From Oscillospiraceae bacterium (GTDB taxonomy: Bacteria; Bacillota; Clostridia; Oscillospirales; Ruminococcaceae): 43,997 nucleotides of DNA. Under the pieces are notes generated by a model. It was not told the DNA's origin, did no database searches, and worked only from the letters and a program-made list of their open reading frames with translations. Shown here in pieces: positions 16,057 through 26,300 of this stretch. Each line of letters opens with the position of its first letter. Position 1 is the stretch's first letter. The DNA lies in assembly GCA_017518255.1 (NCBI GenBank), contig JAFWVK010000037.1, positions 1 to 43,997 on the forward strand. Direction: 5' to 3'. The position numbers were made by a program, and so were the translations under genes.

Positions 16057-16230
16057 ATGAAGCAGATTGAGACAGAAGAACCGGACATCAAAATCTATAC
16101 GCCGTTCAGGCACCGGCAGGAGAATCCCGCCGGACCCGGCATTTCTGAACCGGAATCGGATGAACGGCTTTCCGTTTGGGTGCCGGCGCAGAAAACCACA
16201 GGCACAGGCCATGCACCGCTGATAAAGTAG
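16057..16230 (+). CDS. Small hypothetical protein
   Basis: The product is 57 residues (MKQIETEEPDIKIYTPFRHR...), hydrophilic and without a signal or membrane segment. AAAGGAG lies about 11 bases before the ATG, slightly far. It diverges from the membrane-protein gene on the other strand. Support is only moderate: the ribosome site and the absence of any competing gene favour it, but no family is recognised. Confidence 0.45.
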   Translation: MKQIETEEPDIKIYTPFRHRQENPAGPGISEPESDERLSVWVPAQKTTGTGHAPLIK

Positions 16231-16404
16231 CGCATTTGCTCCGGCTGCGCCCTGCCTGTCCGGAAACACGGTCTTTCCGGCACACAAGGGCGTAACCGGA
16301 ATATCCATATTATACACGATCTTTACAGGATTGTCCAGAGCTGCATTTGCTTTTTGTTGGCTGTGACGAATTCCGGAAGGTTTTACCGGAAAAAGCCGGA
16401 ATGC

Positions 16405-16433
16405 TTGACGAATCCCGTTTTTTGCGCTATAAT
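16405..16433 (+). promoter_or_regulatory. Promoter of rpe
   Basis: TTGACG (16405-16410), 17-base spacer, TATAAT (16428-16433), 39 bases before the start codon. Confidence 0.8.
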
Positions 16434-16472
16434 ATTTTTGATAATCGGAAACTGAATGAAGGAGGAACCTGT

Positions 16473-17126
16473 ATGGCAATGATTTCTGCCTCCGTTCTGA
16501 ACGGCGATCTGGCGCATCTTGCAGAAACGGCGCAGACTGTGCGGGAAAGCGGTGCGGATGCACTGCATTATGATGTAATGGACGGCATGTTTGTCGATAA
16601 TCTATCGTTCGGACTGCCGGTTCTGTCCAGCCTTCGTCCCTGTACCGACCTGCCGGTTGACGTGCATCTGATGATTCAGAATCCGCTGAAATTCATCAGC
16701 CGCTTTGTCAAAGCCGGCGCAGACCTGCTCTCATTCCATATTGAGAGCAGCTCCGATACGGTGCAGACGCTGCGGGCAATTCAGGAGGCGGGAATTCCGG
16801 CGGGCATTGCCGTTTCGCCGGATACACCGGTTTCAGTTCTGAATCCCCTGCTGCCGCTGCTCAGGCCGCAGGATTTTATTCTGCTGATGACGGTTTATCC
16901 GGGACTCGGCGGACAGGCATTCCTGCCGCAGGTGCTCCCGAAAATTGCAGAGCTGCGGCAGATGCTCCGCGCTGCGGATATCTCCGCACATATTCAGGTA
17001 GACGGCGGAATCAATGACAGAACCGGCGCGCAGTGCCGCGAGGCAGGTGCGGATTATCTGGTTGCCGGTTCCTATCTGCTCGGTGCGGAAGACCCCGCAG
17101 AGGCGGTCCGGCTGCTGCGCGGATAA
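16473..17126 (+). CDS. rpe: Ribulose-phosphate 3-epimerase family protein
   Basis: The product is 217 residues, the typical length, starting at ATG 16473 with AAGGAGG 7 bases upstream. It is a TIM barrel carrying the metal-binding set His32, Asp34 (HYDVMDG), His65 (DVHLMI) and Asp177 (QVDGGI), plus the phosphate-binding V-x-PG-x-GGQ segment. It would interconvert ribulose-5-phosphate and xylulose-5-phosphate in the pentose phosphate pathway. Two conserved places differ from most Rpe: the opening reads ISASVLNGDL instead of IaPSiLsaDf, and the phosphate loop reads VYPGLGGQ instead of VNPGFGGQ. A related hexulose-phosphate 3-epimerase (AlsE-like) is therefore possible. It is a single-gene unit, not next to rsgA as is common. 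Confidence 0.82.
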   Translation: MAMISASVLNGDLAHLAETAQTVRESGADALHYDVMDGMFVDNLSFGLPVLSSLRPCTDLPVDVHLMIQNPLKFISRFVKAGADLLSFHIESSSDTVQTLRAIQEAGIPAGIAVSPDTPVSVLNPLLPLLRPQDFILLMTVYPGLGGQAFLPQVLPKIAELRQMLRAADISAHIQVDGGINDRTGAQCREAGADYLVAGSYLLGAEDPAEAVRLLRG

Positions 17127-17144
17127 ACCTGCTGCATACCGGAA

Positions 17145-17705
17145 TTACTGTTCCTTACATACAGACGCAACCGCATCCTTTTCATAGAGACATTGCCCGT
17201 ATTCCGCAAGCCGTGCGCGGTTGACGGCGGAAAGACGGAACGGCTCCCCGTATTCGAGCAGCAGACGGTGCAGTCCGGCTGCGCTTCCCCGGCGGAGCTT
17301 GAGTGTCAGGATCCAGCCGGTTCGGTACCGGAACAGCATACTGTTCAGAATATCGCTCTTTCTGCGGGAAAGCTGCATACAGCAGATAAAGAGAGCGGAA
17401 CGGTCGCGGAATCCCGCGGCAATCCGGGTCGGCTTTGCCTGCCCCTTTCGCTGCCCGTGTTCACGCTGAACCGTAAAATAGGCAATGATGCCGCCCTGCG
17501 GAACCGCGAGCAGTTCGACAGTTACAGGCAGCGCAGAAAACGGGATACCGGTTTCCGCCTCTGCCTTTGCAAGCAGGAAGGCAATCAGCCGCATCATCTG
17601 CGGCGATTCCGTTCCGCCCGTGAACGGACCGGAAAAAAACAGCTTCAGCTCATCCGCCGAGAGCTGAATTTTGACGGACTGAGCGGAAAGCCGGTGTACG
17701 GTCAT
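17145..17705 (-). CDS. MecA-like adaptor protein
   Basis: The product is 186 residues from ATG 17705, with AAAGGAA upstream on the minus strand. The N-terminal part (MTVHRLSAQSVKIQLSADEL) resembles the opening of MecA (M-x-I-x-R-I-x-x-x-x-I-K-V-x-I-x-x-x-D-L). The C-terminal part (LLLEYGEPFRLSAV...LAEYGQCLYEKDAV) matches the end of MecA, where '..LSEYG...YLEEHGKVI..DAV' is typical. MecA delivers substrates to the ClpC unfoldase. It is slightly shorter than Bacillus MecA (about 218), with the acidic linker reduced and the central region rich in Arg. I rate this a divergent member. It is divergent to the RnfD-like gene. Confidence 0.6.
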   Translation of the reverse strand: MTVHRLSAQSVKIQLSADELKLFFSGPFTGGTESPQMMRLIAFLLAKAEAETGIPFSALPVTVELLAVPQGGIIAYFTVQREHGQRKGQAKPTRIAAGFRDRSALFICCMQLSRRKSDILNSMLFRYRTGWILTLKLRRGSAAGLHRLLLEYGEPFRLSAVNRARLAEYGQCLYEKDAVASVCKEQ

Positions 17706-17753
17706 AGGGATCGGTTCCTTTCTTGTGATCAGATTTTTATGAGGAGGCTGCTG

Positions 17754-18737
17754 GTGGATCATCCGAAAAACATACGCAGGAACATGCGCAGAAAACGAGA
17801 TGCCGAACAGACGGTTGTTCTTGCAGGCGCACTGTTTTCCCTGCTCTGCATTGCGGCAAACGATTACGGACTCCGGGTCTGGCTGCTTGCCGCCGTTTCC
17901 TTCATCGCCGCGCTCCTGACAGAGCTTGCCGTTCTGAAAATCAGGCATAAAAAAGCGGATTCCCGCATATTCCGTGCTGCACTGAACGGTGTAATACTGC
18001 TCATGCTGATGCCGGTGACGGTTCCGGCTTCTCTGCTTATCATATCCTGCATATTCGGAAATATCATCGGCAATTTCCGGATAAAGGGCGACCGTGCGCC
18101 GGTGTTTCCGGCAGCTTCCGCCGGATACTGTCTCGCATGGCTGATTGACCGGAAAGCCGTTTTGCTTTTCCCGGCAAGAAAAGAGACGGTTTCACTGCTG
18201 AATCCGGATCGCTCACTGCTGACGAAGGGCACTTCGGCGCTCTGGAATCAGAAATGGCTGTTCCCGTCCGATCCGGTCGAGTGGCTGCTCGGTGTCCGGA
18301 GAATGCCTGTCGGCGGCGGCTCGCTGTTTTTGCTGGCTGTCATTGCCGTCATCTTCCTGCTCCGGGAGATTTCTTCCGGAAATGTCCTGTTTCCGGCAGT
18401 CACCGCGATGATTGCTGCGAACGAGATCTTCACCGTGATGCAGATTCCGCGGACTGCCGCTGCGGCTGCACTGCTGACCAATTATTACCTGTTCTCCGTA
18501 ATTTTTATTTATTCGGAAACGAAATTCGCACCGCCTGAGACTGCCGGAATCCTTTTCGGTCTGCTTACAGCATTCTTTACGGTCTGGGTCACGCGCCTGC
18601 ATCCGTTCGGAGATGCGGTAATGTGGATTACCCTGCTGCTCGGACCGGCTGCCGCCGGCCTGCGCATTTCCATGAAATCGGAAAAGAAAAAAGAAAAAGC
18701 AAAATGCCGTCAGAGAAAGAACCGGCATACGGCTTAA
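17754..18737 (+). CDS. Orphan RnfD/NqrB-like membrane protein
   Basis: The product is 327 residues. I prefer the GTG at 17754, since GAGGAGG lies 6 bases upstream; an ATG at 17739 overlaps that site. Eight to nine hydrophobic helices are seen. Three stretches recall RnfD/NqrB: IFGNIIGNFRIKGDRAPVFPAASAGY (family GKG-x-x-xFNPA-x-x-G), EWLLGVRRMPVGGGSLFLLAVIAVIFLLRE (family FLG-x-x-GGS-x-GE...LLGG-x-YLL) and the C-terminal PPETAGILFGLLTAFFTVW with a following 'LLLGPAAAGLR'. The covalent-flavin motif (S/T-G-A-T) is not present; TKGTSAL lies at that place. No other rnf or nqr gene is nearby. It may be a membrane protein derived from this family rather than a redox pump subunit. Confidence 0.6.
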   Translation: MDHPKNIRRNMRRKRDAEQTVVLAGALFSLLCIAANDYGLRVWLLAAVSFIAALLTELAVLKIRHKKADSRIFRAALNGVILLMLMPVTVPASLLIISCIFGNIIGNFRIKGDRAPVFPAASAGYCLAWLIDRKAVLLFPARKETVSLLNPDRSLLTKGTSALWNQKWLFPSDPVEWLLGVRRMPVGGGSLFLLAVIAVIFLLREISSGNVLFPAVTAMIAANEIFTVMQIPRTAAAAALLTNYYLFSVIFIYSETKFAPPETAGILFGLLTAFFTVWVTRLHPFGDAVMWITLLLGPAAAGLRISMKSEKKKEKAKCRQRKNRHTA

Positions 18738-18807
18738 ATCGTTTATCAGTATTGTATTCACAATCCGGCACATTGGTGCCACCGGACAAAAGAGAGGAGC
18801 TTACCCC

Positions 18808-20154
18808 GTGAACCGCAGAAAAAAAGGAAGAAAAATCTACACAAGAAGAGCGCGGAATCATCGTATTTTCAGCATGTATCATCCGCTGAGAACCGCTGCC
18901 GGAACCGTTGCCATGCTGCTTGTTCTGGCTGTGATCGGTTTTGTCGGGTATCATGTGGTCGGACCGGTTATCACGAGAATGCGGGCGGAAGAGAAAAACC
19001 CGACACAGACACCGGATCCGTTCTTCTCACAGACACAGGAGATTTCCGCCGCAGAGAACGGAACCGAAACAACCACAACAGTTTCCCTTACAACGACAAC
19101 AACCACTGCAACCTCTGCAACAACGGTTTCCCTCACGGAGCCCGAAACGACCGCGCTCCCGGCTTCCCGCTTCGGCGAAGGCGTGACGGTTGCCTATCTT
19201 GCCGGTGCGGATGCCGTTGCCGATCTGGATGCGGCGGAGGAGACGGCGGAGCGGCTTTTTGCCGAGGGTTACCGTGCAATGGTTTTGCCGCTGAAAGAAA
19301 CGGGCGGAAAACTGAACTATGCCTCCGGCAATGAAAAAGCGCTCGGATGCGGCGCGTCCGATCCCGATTACCTGACGCTCCGGGAAATCCGCAATGCCGC
19401 CGGCAGACATCATATCACCTGCATCGCCATGATGAGTACGCTGGAGGATCACATCTATCCGAATACATATATGGACGGCTCGTATTCCTTCAAAGAAGGA
19501 AAAACACGCTGGCTCGACAATAAGGCGAACAAGGGCGGAAAGCCCTGGCTGAATCCTTTTACGGATGCCGCCAGAAATTATCTCTCCGCAATCGCCGGAG
19601 AAATTTCCGAGGGCGGTATTGCGCCGATTATCTGCACAGATACGCGGTTCCCGAAGTTCTTCGACTCCGATTCGGAGCGGCTCGGAAAACGGATTGAGGA
19701 TCCGGAGCGGCGGCGTGAGGCGCTGACCGATACGCTCAACGATATTACGGATGCTGCGCCGGAGGCTTGCGGCATGTTTGATCTCTATGCCGCCGTCAAG
19801 GGGCAGGAGGAAGCCTTTGTACCGGATGACCTGAAAATGAAAGCGGTCTGCTTCCGGATTGATGTCCGCGATTTCACGGAGCCCTTTAAGGCGAACGGTC
19901 AGCGCTTTGACCCGACCGCACTGGAATTTGCTGACAAGGTGAAACTGCTGGCAAAGGCTGCCGATACCGCTGCGGACGGTAAAAAAGTCTATCCGTGTAT
20001 TGTCCGGAACGGCTTGTCGGACGCCGAACTGGAAACCGTTGTTTCCCTGTTCCGCGAAAGCGGTCATGATCTGATTCTCGTGACCGATGAGCCGGACAAA
20101 AACCAGTCGCAGTCCGAAACGGACGAAACCGCCTCAGCCGATGATGAAAACTGA
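18808..20154 (+). CDS. Membrane-anchored DUF4015-like putative glycoside hydrolase
   Basis: The product is 448 residues from a GTG at 18808 with GAGAGGAG upstream. A basic N-terminus and one membrane helix (about 29-52) are followed by a long Thr-rich linker (about residues 75-115) that should span the wall, then a globular domain. That domain has the DUF4015 (Pfam PF13200) flavour: a beta/alpha opening (VAYLAGADAV), AMVLPLKETGGKLNY, CIAMMSTLEDH, KPWLNPFTDAARNYLSAIAGEISEGGIAPIICTDTRFP and a late YPCIV. In that family the W-x-(N/D)-P and D-x-x-RFP segments are conserved. The family is a predicted TIM-barrel hydrolase of unknown substrate. It follows the RnfD-like gene by 70 bases on the same strand and may be co-transcribed. 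Confidence 0.6.
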   Translation: MNRRKKGRKIYTRRARNHRIFSMYHPLRTAAGTVAMLLVLAVIGFVGYHVVGPVITRMRAEEKNPTQTPDPFFSQTQEISAAENGTETTTTVSLTTTTTTATSATTVSLTEPETTALPASRFGEGVTVAYLAGADAVADLDAAEETAERLFAEGYRAMVLPLKETGGKLNYASGNEKALGCGASDPDYLTLREIRNAAGRHHITCIAMMSTLEDHIYPNTYMDGSYSFKEGKTRWLDNKANKGGKPWLNPFTDAARNYLSAIAGEISEGGIAPIICTDTRFPKFFDSDSERLGKRIEDPERRREALTDTLNDITDAAPEACGMFDLYAAVKGQEEAFVPDDLKMKAVCFRIDVRDFTEPFKANGQRFDPTALEFADKVKLLAKAADTAADGKKVYPCIVRNGLSDAELETVVSLFRESGHDLILVTDEPDKNQSQSETDETASADDEN

Positions 20155-20171
20155 TTACGGAACGAGTGAAA

Positions 20172-20203
20172 CGCCTGCTGTTCGACAGAACGGCAGGCGC
20201 TTT
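20172..20203 (+). terminator. Terminator after the DUF4015-like gene
   Basis: CGCCTGCTGTTC (20172-20183) pairs with GAACGGCAGGCG (20188-20199) with one T-G pair and a 4-base loop, followed by CTTTTC. Confidence 0.8.
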
Positions 20204-20290
20204 TCTGAACATTGTGCAGGATGAGCAGAAAAAGGCTTTTTCCGTTTGCCGATTTGGGATGTATTCCGGAAACATTTTTTCGCGGTTTCA

Positions 20291-20319
20291 TTGCGTTTTT
20301 TCACAATGTATGGTATAAT
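20291..20319 (+). promoter_or_regulatory. Promoter of the dockerin subtilase gene
   Basis: TTGCGT (20291-20296), 17-base spacer, TATAAT (20314-20319). The CATTGCGTTTT around the -35 box is identical to that of the PepSY-gene promoter, suggesting a shared promoter class. Confidence 0.8.
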
Positions 20320-20355
20320 AAAAGTAGTTATTATTTGTAGGAGGTGCTGTTATAC

Positions 20356-23300
20356 ATGCGTAAACATAAAAGGATGTTGGCAATTCTGACCGCAGCCGGT
20401 ATTCTGGCTGCCGGATTCCCGCACGAACTTGCACAATACCGGAAAACAGCCGGTGCGAAGCAATCGGTTCTGCAGTTTGCAGATGCCCTGGACAGAAATT
20501 CCAAACCCTGCAACAGCGGGCAGCTTTTCTCGGAACTGCGGTTTTCTCCTTCGGAACAGCAGATTTACCGGGACGGAAAGGCTGCCGGAAAACAGTTCGG
20601 CGGATTTATCGTTCAGAACGGCAGGCTGATGGTTGACACGGCTGCTGCCGGTATAGAAGGCGGCGGATACGTCACCCCGGAACAGGCTGCGGAACTCATT
20701 GGCTGCGAGGTATACGGAAAGGACGGCGATACCGTTGTGACCTCACCGTTCCAATCCGGAACCCTGATTGTCAAGGCGGAATCTCTGCCGGACACCCGCG
20801 GTGCTATGTCCTGTACGGAGGGATATCGGTCTCTGCATGTTCTGCAATACGATTCTCCGGCGGATGCGTTTGCAGCCTATCAGGCATATTCTGCCGACAG
20901 CTCGGTGGAATACGTGCAGCCGAACCGGATTCTGCACATCTGCGACGAAGAAGAATACCCGGCAGAGGATGAACAGGATTTCTGGGGCCTTGATGCAATC
21001 GGACCGGAGGAATATCTGAACGAGCTGAACAACCGCGGAGGGCAACTTCCGGAAATCAAGGTCGCCGTGATTGATACCGGTATCTATCCGGATCATGTCA
21101 TGCTGAAAGACCGGATTGCGGAGGGCGGCGCCTCTTTTGTCAGAGAAAACGGCGGCAGCTTCCGGGACAATCACGGTCACGGTACGCACTGTGCCGGCAT
21201 TGTCAGCATGGTGACGAATGACAATGTTAAGATTCTGCCGCTCAAAGTACTGAGCGATGAAGGCTCCGGCGAAACGCTTGACATTTACTGCGCCATGATG
21301 TATGCCGCAGAGCAAAATGCCGATGTGGTCAGCATGAGTCTCGGCGGTCTCGGTGAAAGCCCGCTGATGGACGAAGCAAGCGAGGTGCTTGCACAGGCGG
21401 GCATTCCGCTTGCGGTCGCTGCCGGAAATGAAACAATGGATGCGAAATATGCACATCCGGCAAATTACGCAAAGAACATAACAGTTTCTGCAATCGAACA
21501 GTCATTCGACGGCTATATGCTTGCAGATTACAGCAACTACGGTGAAATCATAGATTTCAGCGCACCGGGCTCCTCAATCCTGAGTGCCGGCATTTCTTCG
21601 GAAGATGAAATGGTTTACCTGAGCGGAACCAGTATGGCAACACCGTTTGTCGCGGGTGTCATCGCGTCTGTTCTGGATTTTGATCCCTCTCTGACCGTCG
21701 ATGAGGTTTATGAGACACTGCGCATCAACGCGCTCGATCTCGGCGACGAAGGCTTTGACACACAGTTCGGCTGGGGCATGGTTCAGATGAAAGACATGAA
21801 GATTCTTGGTTTTGACGGCTGCGAAAAACCGGAAGCTTCGCTCCCCTCCGGCACCTACTTCGGCAGACAGTCGGTGATGCTGAACTGTGCAACGGACGGT
21901 GCGAAAATTTACTATACACTGGATGGCAGCAAGCCCGATCCGGAAACCGGCATTCTCTATGACGGCTCGGAACTGACAATTGACAAGGATACCATCATTT
22001 CGGCGGTTGCGGTTTCCGAAAGCGGAATCAGCATGACTGCATACATTTCCTATCAGATCAAAAGCACTGTGCCGGTTCCGAACATCCGGCCTTCAACCTA
22101 TGAAGAAGCGCCTCTGAAAATCAAACTCAGAGCGGATTACGCCGATGCGATTTACTATACGCTCGACGGTTCCGATCCCGGAGACGGCATCGGAACGCTT
22201 TACAGCCAGTATGTCACACTGCCGGAAACCTGCGTACTGAAAGCGGTTTCAGTTACCAACGGCATCGTCAGTGATATCTTTTCCGGCGAATACTGCTTCG
22301 GCAAGGATAGCTGGCTCAAATTCTGCGAAATTGAGAACGGTATTCTGAAAAGCTACAGCGGTACACGGACTTTTCTGGATTTCACGGAGCTTCCGGAGGA
22401 TATCCGCATCACCGGAATCGCTGACGGCGTATTTCAGGGTAATACGGAGCTGGAATCCGTCCGGCTTCCCAATACGGTTACCTTGATCGGCGCACATGCC
22501 TTTGAAGGATGCTCAAAGTTGGAGAGCATCACCGCAGACGGGCTGATCTCAGTCGGAGATTCTGCATTCAGCGGCTGTATTTCGCTCGAATATCCTAAAA
22601 TATCATGGGATACGATCGAATCTGTCGGTGCATATGCATTTTACCGGGTGCCGATGGAATACGCCGGCGATATATGCAGCATGAACAACCTGAAGGAACT
22701 CGGTGCATATGCGTTCAGTATGGCAGGCAACCTTAGTTCATTCCAGTTCTCCGATACTCTGACGGAAATTCCGGAGGGTGCCTTTGAAGGTGCATCGTTC
22801 CTGATGCTCAAATTCGGAACCGTCAGGAAAATCGGGGCGGGCGCATTTGCAGCGGCTGACTCATTCGGAGGCTGCGCGCTCTACGGCGATTTCTCAGCAC
22901 TGACGGAACTCCCTGAGCACGCTTTTTCAAACTGCCGGATCTATGACGAAGATCACGGCAATTTCAACAGTGTGACAAAAGCGGAGAAAATCGCATTTGA
23001 CAATATCACGATTGACACCCTGTACTTAACGAGCCTGAAAGAGGTTCCGGAAGAATTCATCAATGCGAGTTACCTGATGCAGCTCAACCTGCAATCTGCG
23101 GAGACAATTGCAGACAATGCAATCCGCGGCAATGTTCAGTCTGTCATTACGGGCGAGGCACTGCGTGAAATGGCGGATCATGCAATTGCCGTGACACCGT
23201 CTTTTGAATATCTTGCCGGTTCTGCCGATTCCCCGGCAAAAGCCTTTGCAGAGAAGAACCGTGTTCGCTATGTGACCTCGCCTGCGGTTCTGTTCTATAG

Positions 23301-26300
23301 CGATGAAATTTATCTGAACCAGTACGATAATTTCAGCATCGAACCGGTTGTGCTCGGCTGTGACTCCACACCGGAATGGCGGCAGTTTGCCGATGAAACC
23401 TGTTCGGAGCAGATCAGCGGAAAATTCAGACAGGAGGACGGCAATCTGTATCCGGATACCACGCAGGAGAGCATATCCTATTATGCCGCCGGAATTATCA
23501 CTGACGGCAAATGGACACGGATCAGCGATGTCGTGATGGTTCAGGTGAAACCGGCGAACATCTCCGGTGAACTCCCTTCGGACGGCTCCGTTTATGTCAT
23601 TGACTGGTTCCAAACGGAAACTTTGCCGGTTGACAACGAGGAATATTCCGTTCCCAGAACGATATTTTCATACACGGCGGATCATGACGGAATTTATTAT
23701 GTCGAAGTTGCAAACATTATGTGCGCCGATCTGTTCCATACGGAAACCGGAGAAGTGGTCTCTTATTCCACATCTGATGATTATATCGCAGAACAGCCCT
23801 TCACTAAACTGAAAAAAGGTGAAACCGTTGTAATTGCGGTCAGCGGTCAGTCCTCTGGGTGCCGTTACAGCAGCATTCAGATTCGGGAGGAAGAACCGGA
23901 ATATAACCTTTCCGATTGCGAATTCCCGTATCTGATTGAAGAAATCTTTGAATTTGACGGTTCTCCGGTTACACCGGATGTCCCCCTGACGAATACTTTG
24001 GACGGCACCGCGGTAACTCTTGAAAAAGACAAGGATTATATGCTTTTCTATGACGGCAACGATCAGTCCGGCTTTTTCTCGATTTATGTATTCGGAATCG
24101 GTAAATATTCCGGCGCGCTGCTTGTGAGTGCCAGATCCGCCTGCGAATTATCGACGAACAGTCAGACTTTGATTTCGCCGCTGGGATATCAGGAACAGCT
24201 CTTCCGGCTGGTTCCCGACCGGACAACGGACTATGAAATCGTAACATTGTATACGCAGGATCAGATTAACACCGCCCTGCAGGAAGATAACGGGATAGCG
24301 CTGAAATCACTGGATACCAAGCTCACGCTGTATGACAAAAACTTGGAATATATCACAGATGCGGATGACGGTTCTGAATCATACCTTGCCGTTCTGGAAA
24401 CAGAGCTTGAGAAGGGAAATGTATATTACCTCGGTATTTCCGGCTATATGCCGAAGAACGGACAGACACTGCTGAGCATTGAACCGGCAGTCTCGAAAAA
24501 GAAACTAAGCTATGCATATTATGATGAATATCCTGTTTTTACCGGCGAACCGGTTACCAGTGATCCGCACGTCACCGGTAACAACGGCGAAGAATTGACA
24601 GAGGGCAAAGACTACGAGGTTTATTACTTTGACAACCGCATGCCCGGTATGATGTATACACTGATTTACGGAATCGGTGATTATACGGGTGTGCTGTGGC
24701 GTTTAACCGATCTGGAGTATGATTTCACGGAATCGGAAACAACCTATACCAATCAGGGCGAACCCTTTGAACAGTCCGGAACAGCAGGCATATATAGGCT
24801 GTTTCTTCCGGAATCGGCAACATTTACCCTGGAGAAGCTGAGCGGAGAGGATAAGGATTTCCGCGTGTCAATCTTCAGCTATGACGATTTCTGGGAAATT
24901 TTCGACTATGTAATGACCATACGGACACCGGAGGAAGCGGCGGAAGGCTGCTATTTATCGTCAGGAACCTATTATCTCTATATTTTGCAGAACGAAGAGC
25001 AGACGGAGTTCCGCTGGGATACACCGACGGTTTATTACGATATCGAAAATGCATTCTTTACGGTGGATCCCCTTTATGAAACCGGCTCTGCGCTTTCGCC
25101 GGTCGTTCATGCCTACTACGACGGCGAAGAACTGACAGAGAGCAAGGACTTCTATGTTGAAATTGAGGAATACCCGATCAAGTGCGGATTCTATTCCCTG
25201 TATGTCAAAGGATTGGGGTCTTTCAGCGGACGGACAGAAGTTCAGTATTCCGTTCTGCCGGGAAAGAGCACAAAACTTGAACAAACCGAAACAGGAACGC
25301 TCACATACAGCCCGGAGTCGAATGCTCTGCTGGAATGGACCGCCGAAAGCGACATGACCTGCATCTGGAAAGATGATCTGCTCAATGAGATTATCATCGC
25401 TTACGATCACAATATGGATATGGTCGGATTCATTGAGGGCTCCGGTTATCAGTATGCGGTATTCCCGACTGAGCCGGGAGAAACATATTATATTTCCGCG
25501 TGCTTCTATTCCAAAGAACAGCAGGGAACCTTTGATTATCACCTTGTCAGCGATTTCCGCCTGCTGACTGATTGCAAAACTGTCTATGAAAAAATGCTTC
25601 CCTATGCAGGCGGAGAAAAAGTGGCTCCGGAGTTTGAAATCCGGGACGGAGACACAATTCTGAAGGAAGGTCAGGATTATACTGTAAAGAGCATCGGCGG
25701 AGAGTATCACAACGGAGAAGCGGAAATTCTGCTCTATGGCTGCGGAGACTATATCGGAACGATGTTCCTTGAGTATTATATCTATCCGGATGCCTCTGTA
25801 ATGGATGAAATGGAAGCGGAAGAACTGCTGCTCGATGAGTGGTCGGAGGAGCAGGTGCTTGATTATCCGGGAACAATGCATCTGTATACTTTCACAGCGC
25901 CGAAAAATGCGGCCTATTATCCGAGCCTGCCGAATTTCCGGAGCAACGGCGTTACAACCTTTATCTATGACAGGAATAATCAGGTGCTCAATCTGAAAAC
26001 GAGAAAGCTGATGCTGGAAAAGGGCGAGACCGTCCGGTTCCTCTGTGTGACGGATTTCATCGAAAACTTGTATGAACCATTCGACAGTTTCTATATCGCC
26101 GTAGAGTCCGAACCGATTACGCAATACTATTACGATGACGGATTTGAGTGGGAAGTCCATGACGATCAGGCGATTCTGACGGATTTCCCGGTCAATCTGA
26201 CCGGCGTGATGATTCCGGATACCTTCATTGATGAGGATGACGAATTGGAAGCTGCCTTTGCGGGCATCTCGGAGGAGTGCGCAGCACGGTTGTCGGAGTT

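Noticed and set aside
15988..16563. Upstream extension of the membrane-protein frame on the minus strand
   Set aside because: The ribosome site at 15990-15996 sets the start at 15987; the upstream translation is Arg/Cys-rich and crosses the rpe promoter.
19075..19115. ACA-rich run resembling a simple-sequence repeat
   Set aside because: It encodes the Thr-rich linker of the DUF4015-like protein with varied codons, so it is a protein linker rather than a DNA repeat tract.
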